Below are positions 25,096 through 34,601 of a DNA stretch of 64,000 bases, in pieces. How positions within the stretch are numbered: the first letter of the stretch is position 1; every line of letters starts with the position of its first letter. Under the pieces are notes generated by a model. It searched no databases and was not told where the DNA came from. It was given only the letters and a program-made list of their open reading frames with translations. The stretch lies in NCBI RefSeq assembly GCF_002150685.1, contig NZ_MSSW01000049.1:1-64000 (forward strand). The letters are read 5' to 3'. The stretch comes from Algoriphagus antarcticus (GTDB lineage: Bacteria; Bacteroidota; Bacteroidia; Cytophagales; Cyclobacteriaceae). The position numbers and the translations under genes were made by a program.

Positions 25096-26934
25096 CTAAT
25101 CTATCCTTTCAATTGTATTCTTCTTCAAGTCGATGCGGAAATGATCTGAAGGTAGAGACTCAAAGAGCATTTCAAAAATACGGAAAAACTGAACCAGGTC
25201 TGAATTTAGATTAGCGTCTTGAGCATAAGTTTTTCGGGAAACCGAAGAAAGCAACTGTTCATAAAAAGTGATCCTTTCCTGGGGAATGAGCCTTTTCCCA
25301 ATCTCATCTCCATTTTTCAAAAGGTAAAAATCTTCAATAATCTTATGGCTTTTAGTTTTTGATGAACTGGATGTTTTCAGTTCTTTCAATTTGTCTTCAA
25401 GAAATAAGTTTCCATCCTTCTCAGTCATTTTGCTCCATTGATTCAGCTCATTATTGTTCAGTGCCTTTAACAGCACTACAAGATTTTCTGGCCAATCTGA
25501 AGGGATAAATCTTAATTCTGTCAATTCCAGCAAATGATTTCGAGTGTACTCAAAATAGTCTTTGGATGCTAGGATCGTACTATCCCAAATGTCTGGGATT
25601 TGATTTTCCAAAAGCCAGCGATGCTCCATTCTATAGAGATCAAAAAATTCATTCATATGATCCACTTCGGTAAGAGTTGTCGTTTCGATTTCAAACTGAG
25701 TTTGATGGTCGATTTTGACAGTTTTATATGCTGGTGGAAAAGCTGCTAAGGAAGGTACTTGAATATTATACATGGTGTTGTCTGGTTGATTTTCATAAAG
25801 ACCAGTGTCATTGATATGCATGTGGCCGGCAAAGTGAAGTCTCATTCCGGCATCTGCGTACAACTTGCTGGTTTCTGCAGATGGAACTCGCTCTAGCTGG
25901 AATTTTCGGGGGCCAAATAGCGATTTCATTGCATCGGAAGCTCCATCATGAAATTCTACTAAAGGATAATGACTGAACGAAATCAAGGTTTTCCCAAGTT
26001 TCTCAGCTTCATCAGCTACTTTTTTGATCCAGTCTAATTGATGTTTTTTAAAAATAGACGCTTGGTTGAATCCTACAGAAGATCCTTTCCAACTTTCCTT
26101 TGATTCACCTCCAGAATGCGTATATACATTTCCATCCAGCGCAAGAAGCCAGATTCCCTCAATAGGTTCCACTACATAGCTTGCATCGGGTAAGAAAAGT
26201 CCTGAATTTCCGACAGGATATACTCTTTTTTCAAGTTGTGAAGAATCTTGAGCTCGCTCGAACGTATAGTTTTCATAATCGAGTTCTTCGAATGGATGTG
26301 ACCAGAAAAGATCTTTTTGACTTGGGAAAAAGCCATAATCACCAAGTGCCTTGGTGATCTCAGGATAACCCCAGTAGTTGATCTGATCAGAAATAGCGAC
26401 AGAGGAAGCAGTAAAGAAATCCGTAGAACCTGCGATTGCTTGCTCCGAGCCATCGACTCCAAGAAAATCACTTTTCCCGGCTATCCCTCCAAAAGGCTTT
26501 ACAGGATCATGATTCCCAGTGGTCAGGAAAAACCGCATGCCTGAATCTGTTGCGTATTGATCCAAGATTTCCTTCAAAGCCAGCACATTCATTGGCTGAC
26601 CGTCATCTGTGAAGTCGCCAGGAAGTACTACGATTTGGATTTCTTTTTTCTTCAGATCTTCCAAAGCGCTGATGAAAGCAAAATAGTTTTCATTGAATAG
26701 CCGCGTGGAATTCAACTGGCTTTTCATAGTCCGGATGGTGGCGAACCTACCGGTTTTTGGATTGAATACTCCTTTAAATGCATTAGAGCCTAAGTCAGCA
26801 TATACATCCTGAAGATGGATGTCCGAGAGAAAAGCAATTTCAGCCGTTCCGGTTTGAGCAAGCAAAGGAATATTAGCGCATAGTAAGTGTATCACTGCGC
26901 CAAGAATGGTTGGTATAAAGTGTTTTTTATTCAA
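25096..26934 (-). CDS. Secreted calcineurin-like metallophosphoesterase
   Basis: The 612-residue protein has a signal peptide ending near LLAQ (26) and the full set of calcineurin-type metal motifs: FLSDIHLQD (D-x-H, from about residue 34), VLPGDFTDDG (G-D-x-x-D), TTGNHDP (G-N-H-D), FSHYPLVEFHDGA and FAGHMHIND (G-H-x-H). The last 200 residues are helical and of unknown role. It removes phosphate from mono- or diesters, and its place directly after a PI-PLC-like gene (17-base gap) suggests it acts on phospholipid-derived or nucleotide products in the periplasm or outside. Confidence 0.85.
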   Translation of the reverse strand: MNKKHFIPTILGAVIHLLCANIPLLAQTGTAEIAFLSDIHLQDVYADLGSNAFKGVFNPKTGRFATIRTMKSQLNSTRLFNENYFAFISALEDLKKKEIQIVVLPGDFTDDGQPMNVLALKEILDQYATDSGMRFFLTTGNHDPVKPFGGIAGKSDFLGVDGSEQAIAGSTDFFTASSVAISDQINYWGYPEITKALGDYGFFPSQKDLFWSHPFEELDYENYTFERAQDSSQLEKRVYPVGNSGLFLPDASYVVEPIEGIWLLALDGNVYTHSGGESKESWKGSSVGFNQASIFKKHQLDWIKKVADEAEKLGKTLISFSHYPLVEFHDGASDAMKSLFGPRKFQLERVPSAETSKLYADAGMRLHFAGHMHINDTGLYENQPDNTMYNIQVPSLAAFPPAYKTVKIDHQTQFEIETTTLTEVDHMNEFFDLYRMEHRWLLENQIPDIWDSTILASKDYFEYTRNHLLELTELRFIPSDWPENLVVLLKALNNNELNQWSKMTEKDGNLFLEDKLKELKTSSSSKTKSHKIIEDFYLLKNGDEIGKRLIPQERITFYEQLLSSVSRKTYAQDANLNSDLVQFFRIFEMLFESLPSDHFRIDLKKNTIERID

Positions 26935-26951
26935 AATCAGTAAAAGTGTCG

Positions 26952-28052
26952 CTAGTTGTTGATCAGAACCGGATTAACTCTTTCATATACGCTTTCTCCG
27001 AAATTAACTTTATAATCAGATTTGAAGAAAGTGGATGGATTATAATAGTCGGTTGAAATCACCTGGGCACCCGATGATTTTGCTTTTTCGAACTTTGAAT
27101 AATCTTCATTTCTTGCCTCTTTGGTGTCTGAGTCTGCGCGAGTTCGGATCATATATCCTTTTTTGACGAGATCTTTTATATATCCTTCATTCTCTATGGG
27201 ATCATTGATGATTCTAAACCCTGCGCTAGGATTACCTTCCTTTTTATTTACAAAAAGTACAGCATTTTTCAGATTAGGTTTGGCTGTGAGATATCGGTCA
27301 ATTTTCTCTTCGCTTTCATCCAGGACAAACAGAAACTTACCTCTTACATCATCTAAACTTGGCCAATTCCCAGCGAGAACGGCTGTTTCCAGATCAGCGT
27401 ATTTCCCCCTTACCCTATCTGGTGTGATCAAATGATCTAATCCTAAATGCGTTCTGATTTCTAAATCAATGCTATCTAGAGCCGCAGATGTGAAGGGCAA
27501 AGTAGCTCTGGTGCTTGGTATATTTCCATCTTTCGCATTGATCAAAATGAAAATTGGAGAATGCTCTGGGTGGCTTTCGCTCCACTTTTTAAGTGCTTTC
27601 AGTGCATCTGCAAAGAGTAAGTAATGTGATTGAAAATCAAGATCCTGTACATGAAATAGTTTCAGTCCAGGTTTGGAAAGGGCATTGCTTGGGTCATAAT
27701 TCGGGGTGGTTCCACCACTGCTTTTTATTATATCCAAGCCTTTTGGGTTGGAATATCTTCCGCCTTCCGGATCGTGAAATACGTCAAGTTCGAGATTCCT
27801 TAAGCCAAGATCCAGCTGAGATTCTAATGGGATATGCGCGTATTCTAAGCTTTGAGCAGCTGCTGGATTCACTTTGGATAAGTACTCCAGAAGCTCAGGA
27901 GCCATTTGGCTTTTGTAACTGTTATGACTGCCGATTACTTGAATCTGATTGAGCTTTACGTTTTGCGCTGAAAGGAGTGAGGAAAAGAACAGGTAAAAAA
28001 CTGTGAGAATAAAGCAAGTGGTGGATTTCATAGTGAATAATTTAGGTGGCAA
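26952..28052 (-). CDS. Ca2+-dependent phosphoinositide-specific phospholipase C-like protein, secreted
   Basis: The 366-residue product (signal peptide ending SAQ at about 30) matches the bacterial PI-PLC-C1 family: IQVIGSHNSYKSQM (first catalytic His), then GLRNLELDVFHDPEGGRYSN (acidic metal ligands), a second KLFHVQDLDFQSHY region with the other His, and FVLDESEEKIDRYL later. The fold is a distorted TIM barrel that cleaves phosphodiester headgroups. It is the first gene of an operon with the metallophosphoesterase and is divergent from a GDPD-like/alkaline phosphatase fusion gene. An ATG at codon 7 (MKSTTCF) may be the true start, giving a better signal peptide. Confidence 0.85.
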   Translation of the reverse strand: MPPKLFTMKSTTCFILTVFYLFFSSLLSAQNVKLNQIQVIGSHNSYKSQMAPELLEYLSKVNPAAAQSLEYAHIPLESQLDLGLRNLELDVFHDPEGGRYSNPKGLDIIKSSGGTTPNYDPSNALSKPGLKLFHVQDLDFQSHYLLFADALKALKKWSESHPEHSPIFILINAKDGNIPSTRATLPFTSAALDSIDLEIRTHLGLDHLITPDRVRGKYADLETAVLAGNWPSLDDVRGKFLFVLDESEEKIDRYLTAKPNLKNAVLFVNKKEGNPSAGFRIINDPIENEGYIKDLVKKGYMIRTRADSDTKEARNEDYSKFEKAKSSGAQVISTDYYNPSTFFKSDYKVNFGESVYERVNPVLINN

Positions 28053-28283
28053 TTTTCATCTTTTTTGATTGGAATTCTGAAATATCGCTTCACTTTTTTG
28101 TTATGTTTTCAAAAGGGCTGAGAAAGTGTAATTATGTATAAAGGATTTAATACCATGATGCTATGAAATTCAAGTCCGCCATTGCACCAGATTTGGGATA
28201 TATGCACTTTATGAATTTGTTAAGCTCTGGCTTTTTTATATTAGACCTACTACTATATACTTTAGAATACCCTAATTTTAGAA

Positions 28284-30101
28284 ATGCATAAATTCTTTCC
28301 AATTCAGCTTTTACTGCTTTTGCTAGTTGCTTTTCAGGTTTCTGCTCAGAATCCCCCACAATTTCAAATTCACTCTCACAACGATTACTTACAGACTGTG
28401 CCTTTTTGGACTGCCTTTTCAGCTGGGGCATCATCTATTGAAGTAGATGTCATTTTGAAAGATGGGAAATTGATGGCAGCTCATGAAATTGCCAGCATTG
28501 ACCCAAAGCGAACTATCGAAAGTTTGTATTTGGATCCGATTGCAGAGGGAATAGAAAATGGGTTGATTTCTTCGATCAACTTCCATTTGCTGGTAGATCT
28601 AAAGACAGAGGCATATTCTACGCTGGAAGTTTTGGTAGAAAGCATGAAGAACTATGAAGACATTCTCTATAGTACTGATAATCCTGACGGACTGAAATTG
28701 ATTATTTCCGGAAATAGACCAACCTCTGAAGATTATAAGAATTATCCTGCATGGATGCTTTTTGATTACCAGAGCAAGGAATTGTCTACCGATTTGCCTT
28801 GGGCTAAAATAGGAATGGTGAGCTTGAGTTTTCGACAGTTTTCCATCTGGAATGGAAAAGGAAGAATGGTGGAAGATCAACGCGTGAAGCTTCAAAACTT
28901 CATTGACTTAGTTCATAGCTTTGATAAGCCAGTTCGCTTTTGGGGTTCCCCGGATAGCAAGTCTGCTTGGAAGGCTTTTCATGAAATGGGTGAGGATTAT
29001 ATCAATACAGATTATCCGATAGATGCTGCTGATTACCTGAGTAAGCTGGGTGAGAATGTCTATCAGAATACCTCAAAACATGAAGTTTACCAGCCGAAAC
29101 TCGAAGTGGATGGGGCTGAAGTGCCTATGCAAAACGTGATTCTCATGATAGGAGATGGCAATGGATTGGCACAGATCTCCGCTGCTTTGTTTGCCAATGA
29201 TAATCAGCTAAATCTTACTCAGCTAAAAAATATAGGTTTTGTTAAAACTCAGGCTGCGGATGATTTTACCACCGATTCAGCTGCTGGCGCGACTGCTTAT
29301 GCAACAGGTGAGAAAACAAATAACCGAGCTATTGGAGTAGATTCAGAGGGTAACTCATTGAACAATTTACCTGATATTCTGGATGAGTATGGATTCTCAA
29401 GTGGGGTAATCACGACTGATCAACTGACTGGGGCAACACCCGCATCTTTCTATGCGCATCATCCTGAGCGAGATAATTCTGATCAGATCGCTGCTTATTT
29501 ACCCAAGAGCAAATTGGATTTATTTATTGGTGGAGGTGGGGATAGTTTTGCTTCTCAGGCGGAAAATCTAGAGAATGCAGGCTTTAACCTGGTGGAAAAG
29601 TTAGAACCGACTGATGCTGATCGCATAGGTTATTTTGCTGCAAGAGGGTCTTTGCCCAAAAAACTTGACGGGAGAGGTGATTATTTACTGAACAGCACCA
29701 CTTTCGCACTTGACTTTTTCGAGCAAAAAAAGTCTCCATTTTTTCTGATGGTGGAGGCTGCTAATATTGATTCCGGCGGGCATGCCAACAGTACTTCTAC
29801 GATTGTGTCCGAAATGCTGGATTTTGACGAAGTCATAGGAAAAGTACTCCAGTATGTGGATGCGCATCCCAATACCTTGCTTATCATCACTGCAGATCAC
29901 GAGACAGGTGGAGTATCGATTCCTCAGGGAGATATAGCCTCTTCTACCGTAGAACTGGCATATCACAGTGATGATCATACAGGAATTATGGTCCCAATAT
30001 TTGCGTATGGAGCGCACTCGGGAGATTTCAGGGGTGTATATGAGATCTCAGCTGTTTTCCATAAGATTATGAAATTGGTGGAGAAGTATCATGACAACTA
30101 G
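28284..30101 (+). CDS. GDPD/PI-PLC-like and alkaline phosphatase fusion protein, secreted
   Basis: The 605-residue protein joins two enzymes. After a signal peptide (ending SAQ at 22) residues about 25-270 form a glycerophosphodiesterase-like barrel: FQIHSHNDYLQ, SSIEVDVILKDGKLMAAHE and a closing GSPDSKSAWKAFHEMGEDYI. From about 285 an alkaline phosphatase domain follows: VILMIGDGNGLAQISAAL, then TTDSAAGATAYATG with the phosphorylated Ser, then VEAANIDSGGHAN and LLIITADHETGGV with metal ligands. A single chain could thus cleave a phosphodiester and remove the phosphate. It is divergent from the PI-PLC-like and metallophosphoesterase pair. Confidence 0.88.
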   Translation: MHKFFPIQLLLLLLVAFQVSAQNPPQFQIHSHNDYLQTVPFWTAFSAGASSIEVDVILKDGKLMAAHEIASIDPKRTIESLYLDPIAEGIENGLISSINFHLLVDLKTEAYSTLEVLVESMKNYEDILYSTDNPDGLKLIISGNRPTSEDYKNYPAWMLFDYQSKELSTDLPWAKIGMVSLSFRQFSIWNGKGRMVEDQRVKLQNFIDLVHSFDKPVRFWGSPDSKSAWKAFHEMGEDYINTDYPIDAADYLSKLGENVYQNTSKHEVYQPKLEVDGAEVPMQNVILMIGDGNGLAQISAALFANDNQLNLTQLKNIGFVKTQAADDFTTDSAAGATAYATGEKTNNRAIGVDSEGNSLNNLPDILDEYGFSSGVITTDQLTGATPASFYAHHPERDNSDQIAAYLPKSKLDLFIGGGGDSFASQAENLENAGFNLVEKLEPTDADRIGYFAARGSLPKKLDGRGDYLLNSTTFALDFFEQKKSPFFLMVEAANIDSGGHANSTSTIVSEMLDFDEVIGKVLQYVDAHPNTLLIITADHETGGVSIPQGDIASSTVELAYHSDDHTGIMVPIFAYGAHSGDFRGVYEISAVFHKIMKLVEKYHDN

Positions 30102-30370
30102 CCTCCGGCTTTCCTGAAAATCTTTTAACCCCGCTGGACACAATGATTTTTGCGCAGAGCGCAATGTTATTAGTTAGATTCTAGCTCTTGTGGTTCTAAG
30201 TCTGCCTGGCGTTAGGGCAGGTCACAGCACTTCGGTTTAAGAAAATGCAGTGTGCAAACTGCCGTCTGTGACTGAGACTGATCAACTGAGCAATTGGCAG
30301 ATCAGAACTTCCATGAAACTCCTGATATTACCTTTAGCCAAGTTTGGGAGTCTTAAATTTTAGAACATGC

Positions 30371-30562
30371 TTACCTTCTTCCAGCAATAGTGAAAGGGAG
30401 CATAAAGAGATTTCGAACAAAATCGAAGGAAAGATCTATCGCAAAGCCCAATAGCCTAAAAGGGAGTAAGATCAACCAGAAAATAGGGTAGAGCAATAAG
30501 CCTATTATTGCCAAGGGCCAGCATACCACCAATAGAATACACCAAAGCAGGAAACTTATCAT
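30371..30562 (-). CDS. Small hydrophobic membrane protein
   Basis: The 63-residue product is almost wholly hydrophobic, with two likely membrane helices (about 3-25, FLLWCILLVVCWPLAIIGLL, and 26-45) and a short amphipathic end PFTIAGRR. Proline and tryptophan spacing resembles small conserved membrane proteins of Bacteroidota, function unknown. It stands alone. Composition and a clean start make it a likely gene, but without a family name I hold it at moderate confidence. Confidence 0.55.
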   Translation of the reverse strand: MISFLLWCILLVVCWPLAIIGLLLYPIFWLILLPFRLLGFAIDLSFDFVRNLFMLPFTIAGRR

Positions 30563-31380
30563 ATTAATTATTTTTTAGCTATGAACTCAATGTTTGTTCC
30601 ATTTTCAAAAAAATGCTTTCAGGGTAATTAAAGAACATCTTAAGATCAGTTTATGTATCAATAGCGGACGAAGGAAAGAATGAATCGGACGATTATCCTA
30701 CAGCCTATATAAATCCTCCCATTGTATATTCCTGTAAACTAAATCGATGTTTATTCATGTAGATTTTTTGTGAGGATTGATAAACTTTAAGTTTAGGCAA
30801 AAGTTCATTTTGTAGAGGTTTGTAAATTTCTGAGAAACGTTAAAAGTACGCGCTAGCTTTTTATTCATAATGGGTAAATTCACTTAGGAGAGGGTCCGAT
30901 ATGATCAAAAAGGCAGATTATCTCTAGATGAAGTTTTGCGAATTTTTTAATTAACAGAGCCAGAAAGACCAATAATTTCTCTAATTTGGGGTATAGAATT
31001 TATGAAAGCAGATTTGATTTTAAAGAATTATTGCTTAGAGGTTTAGGGATTACCTACTTAGCCACAAACAGTCATTGGTTTCGAATTAACTAGCTTTTTT
31101 ACAGCAAAATGTGATTGTTGATTTGATTATAAAGGATCTAATTTTTAAGAGAGACGAATAATGTGGTACAGTTTTGAAAAATGAGCTGTAATAAAAAGTA
31201 ACAAATTTTTAATTGATTGTTAAAATAAAACAAATTGCCAATGCCATACTCAATCAGTCCTTTATAAGGAGCAGTTGATATTTCAGGGAATTCCTCACTG
31301 CACAATACCCGACCACCTGTATTTTGAAATTCAACTACGGGAATGTTTTTAATCAAGAATACCAATAAACCTCACAAAAC
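30563..31380. other. Long AT-rich region before the SusC gene
   Basis: 818 bases hold no intact gene. Between 30885 and 31095 there are protein-like pieces in different frames, for instance ERVRYDQKGRLSLDEVLRIF (about 30888-30947), which suggests a decayed gene of unknown family. The SusC promoter must lie here. No sigma/anti-sigma pair, HTCS or SusR-type regulator is present, so local control of the locus is missing or was lost. Confidence 0.45.
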
Positions 31381-34300
31381 ATGAAAATATATTTACAAAG
31401 ACGACTCTTGTGGATGTCTAAAAGAATCCTGTATGGATTCATAATTCAGCTAATATTTAGCTCTATTGCCCTCGCTAGCGCTTACTCTGAGCCAATTTTC
31501 GAATTAATTAAGGAAGCGGTGACTGTCACCGGAAAAGTTATGGATGAAACTGGCTTACCTCTTCCCGGTGCTACAGTTTCAGTCGTGGGTACTACTACAG
31601 GTACCATTACTGATATAGATGGGGAATTCTCTATTACAGTGCCCGATAATGCAGAGTTGATTTTCTCTTATATAGGTTATGATCCGCAGCGTATTACAGT
31701 AGGAAGTCAGACTGTTATCAATGTAACCCTTCAGCCTGACGCTACAGCTTTGGATGAAGTAGTTGTAATCGGATACGGAACTACAAGGAGGAGTGATTTG
31801 ACTGGATCAGTAGGGTCTGTAAGTGCTGAAGCACTTAATGAGCGTCCAGCATCCTCTTTGAATCAAGCCTTGGCAGGTAGAGTATCCGGTGTACAGGTCA
31901 ACAATAACTCTGGAAGACCAGGAGGAAGAACCACTGTCAGAATCAGAGGGTTTAGTTCTATCAATTCATCAAACAACCCTCTTTATGTGATAGATGGGGT
32001 TCAGATGCCAGTAGGTACGTTTGATCAGCAGACTAATGCGATAGACTATATCAATCCCAATGACATAGTTTCTGTGGAGGTGCTTAAGGATGCCTCTTCT
32101 ACCGCCATTTATGGATCTAGAGGTGCTAACGGAGTTATCCTAATTACTACCAAGAAGGGTAGATCTGGAGAAGGTGTAGTGACTTACAATGTGGACATAA
32201 GTGTGCCTATCATTGGCCCAAATAGACCTAAAGTATTGAATGCAGCACAATACCTAGCAACAGAGGATCTAGCCTGGGCAAATATGGCAAAGTATGATCC
32301 TCAAGGTTGGGCAGCTGGAAAATGGGCTTATCTCAATCCAGCGCTTAGAAGAACTGACCCACGTATTTTCGATAGTCAGGGTAATCCGCTTTTCGATACA
32401 GATTGGCTTGAAGAAACTACACAAAATAAGCTTTCCCAAAACCATCAATTAGGTTTTTCTGGAGGAAATGAGCGTACCACTTATTCACTTTCTCTGGGCT
32501 ACAGAGATGATCAGGGTTTAGTTAAAACTTCTTATCAAAAGCGGTATTCTACCCGATTTACCATGGAGGATAAGGTGAAATCCTGGTTGACAGTAGGTGG
32601 AAGTCTCAGCTATAATAATCAAACTGAGAATCTGGTGGACGTAAGTGATGCAGTTGCTAGACAAATGGTCGAAGATTTTCCATTCCTACCTGTGAAGTAT
32701 GAGGATGGGACATTTGCAAATAACCGTGATTATCCATTTGCGGAAGGTACTATGAGTTCAGCGCATAGATTGGCTGGTAGAAAGTACATCCTGAATACTC
32801 AAACTACTCTGGGAAGTGCTTATACCAATATTAAATTCTCTGATGCCTTAGAAATGAGAACAGCTTTGGGAGTTAATATCCTTACTCAGGAAAACGATAG
32901 ATCTGAGACAAGGACTTTGGCGATTGGTCAAAGTGGAACAGCTTCCAAAAGTATGAGAAAAGATACCTTCTGGTCACTGGAAAACTACCTGACGTATAAT
33001 AAGGTCTTTGCTGAAAGACATGCTATCAATGCCCTTTTGGGTATCTCATGGCAGGAAAACAACTTTACAGGTATGAATGCAAGTATTCAGAATTTTGCCA
33101 CTGACTACTTCCTATATAATAACTTAGGAGCAGGTAGCCAGCTGCCAAGAGTAGGTTCTGGAGCTTCTCGTGAAGCACTGAACTCATACTTTGCTAGAGT
33201 TAATTATATTTTGGATAATAAGTATTTGTTCACTGCCACTGGTCGTGCGGATGGGTCTTCCAAATTCGGTGACAATAATAAATATGCCTTTTTCCCTTCT
33301 GCCGCTGTGGCATGGAGAGTTTCCGAAGAGGGATTCCTGAAAGGAAACCAGACCATTTCTAACTTGAAAGTGAGAACTAGTTACGGTTTGACAGGTAACT
33401 CTGAGATTCCTCCATACTCGTCACTATCACTGTTAAGTTCTAATTATTCGGCTATTTATAATGAGAATCAAGTGGGCGGAACTGGTATCAATAGACTGGC
33501 AAATCCTGACCTTAGATGGGAGAAAACAGCCCAGACAGATTTTGGAGTTGAGTTGGGAATGTTCAATAATCGATTGAATGTAGAAGTTGATCTGTATTAT
33601 AGAAAGACTACCGACATGCTATTGGATTCGCCCGTACCAAGAACCAGCGGCTATGCGACTATTCGAAGCAATGTAGGTTCGATGGAAAATAAGGGGGTTG
33701 AGTTCACACTTAATTCTGTGAATTTTGAAAAAGCTAATTTTAGTTGGAATACTTCATTTAACTTATCTCTAAACAGAAACAAGGTGCTTTCTTTAGCTAC
33801 ACCAGCAGATATATTTGGAGTTGGTGGGCCTAATTTCACTAACCAGACTAATATTATCAGAGTTGGAGAGCCAGTAGGTGCTTTCTGGGGTTTGACAAGA
33901 TTAGGTACATGGAGTGAGGCTGAACGAGCAGAGGCTGCAGAATTTGTCAGTTATAGAAATGGACTGACTATACTCCCAGGTGATATAAAGTACCTGGATG
34001 TCAATGGTGACAAAGCAATCAACGATTCGGATAGAATGATTATAGGTAACGGTAACCCTGATTTCTGGGGAGCTATCTCTAACAGTTTCAGACTATACAA
34101 TTTCGATCTTACCATCGAGCTTCAGTACAGCGTAGGGAATGATATACTAGACATGACACTTCATCCAAGTGAAGACCGTCAGGCACTGGCAAATAGCTAC
34201 ACCTCTGTATTGAACGCGTGGACTCCACAAAATCAGAACACAATGATCGCAGAAATCCGTGATACCCGTGCAGGATATGTGACCAATGTGGATTCTCACT

Positions 34301-34572
34301 GGGTTAAAGATGGTTCGTTTTTGAGAGGAAGAAACCTTTTGTTAGGATATAATTTCCCTTCAAACGTAACTAGCGCCATTAAACTAAGCAGATTGAGAGC
34401 ATATACTTCAGCGCAGAATTTCTTCTTATTGGTTGGAAAGGATGTTAACGGAGATCCAGAGACATCACCAATACGTGGTGGAACCGGAAGTAATGTTTTT
34501 TCTCAGGGTATGAACTGGCACAGTTATCCAAGACCGACAATCTTCATGTTCGGTTTGCAGGTAACTCTTTAA
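31381..34572 (+). CDS. SusC/RagA-family TonB-linked outer-membrane transporter
   Basis: The 1063-residue protein has a signal peptide, then a carboxypeptidase-like domain (VTVTGKVMDETGLPLPGATV, about 47-66, to about 120), the TonB box region with the classic LDEVVVIGYGT (about 128-138), the plug domain with LAGRVSGVQV and VEVLKDASSTAIYGSRGANG (about 234-253), and a long TonB-dependent beta-barrel. These are the hallmarks of SusC. It imports oligosaccharides with the SusD protein encoded 29 bases downstream. It has no N-terminal FecR-interacting (STN) domain, so signalling through an anti-sigma factor is not expected. The substrate is unknown; nearby sulfatases suggest a sulfated glycan. Confidence 0.96.
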   Translation: MKIYLQRRLLWMSKRILYGFIIQLIFSSIALASAYSEPIFELIKEAVTVTGKVMDETGLPLPGATVSVVGTTTGTITDIDGEFSITVPDNAELIFSYIGYDPQRITVGSQTVINVTLQPDATALDEVVVIGYGTTRRSDLTGSVGSVSAEALNERPASSLNQALAGRVSGVQVNNNSGRPGGRTTVRIRGFSSINSSNNPLYVIDGVQMPVGTFDQQTNAIDYINPNDIVSVEVLKDASSTAIYGSRGANGVILITTKKGRSGEGVVTYNVDISVPIIGPNRPKVLNAAQYLATEDLAWANMAKYDPQGWAAGKWAYLNPALRRTDPRIFDSQGNPLFDTDWLEETTQNKLSQNHQLGFSGGNERTTYSLSLGYRDDQGLVKTSYQKRYSTRFTMEDKVKSWLTVGGSLSYNNQTENLVDVSDAVARQMVEDFPFLPVKYEDGTFANNRDYPFAEGTMSSAHRLAGRKYILNTQTTLGSAYTNIKFSDALEMRTALGVNILTQENDRSETRTLAIGQSGTASKSMRKDTFWSLENYLTYNKVFAERHAINALLGISWQENNFTGMNASIQNFATDYFLYNNLGAGSQLPRVGSGASREALNSYFARVNYILDNKYLFTATGRADGSSKFGDNNKYAFFPSAAVAWRVSEEGFLKGNQTISNLKVRTSYGLTGNSEIPPYSSLSLLSSNYSAIYNENQVGGTGINRLANPDLRWEKTAQTDFGVELGMFNNRLNVEVDLYYRKTTDMLLDSPVPRTSGYATIRSNVGSMENKGVEFTLNSVNFEKANFSWNTSFNLSLNRNKVLSLATPADIFGVGGPNFTNQTNIIRVGEPVGAFWGLTRLGTWSEAERAEAAEFVSYRNGLTILPGDIKYLDVNGDKAINDSDRMIIGNGNPDFWGAISNSFRLYNFDLTIELQYSVGNDILDMTLHPSEDRQALANSYTSVLNAWTPQNQNTMIAEIRDTRAGYVTNVDSHWVKDGSFLRGRNLLLGYNFPSNVTSAIKLSRLRAYTSAQNFFLLVGKDVNGDPETSPIRGGTGSNVFSQGMNWHSYPRPTIFMFGLQVTL

Positions 34573-34601
34573 TCCATTGTCAACTATAAGCGATATAACT
34601 A

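Noticed and set aside
31138..31365. 75-codon minus-strand open stretch before susC
   Set aside because: It has no family, no ribosome binding site and overlaps the expected susC leader.
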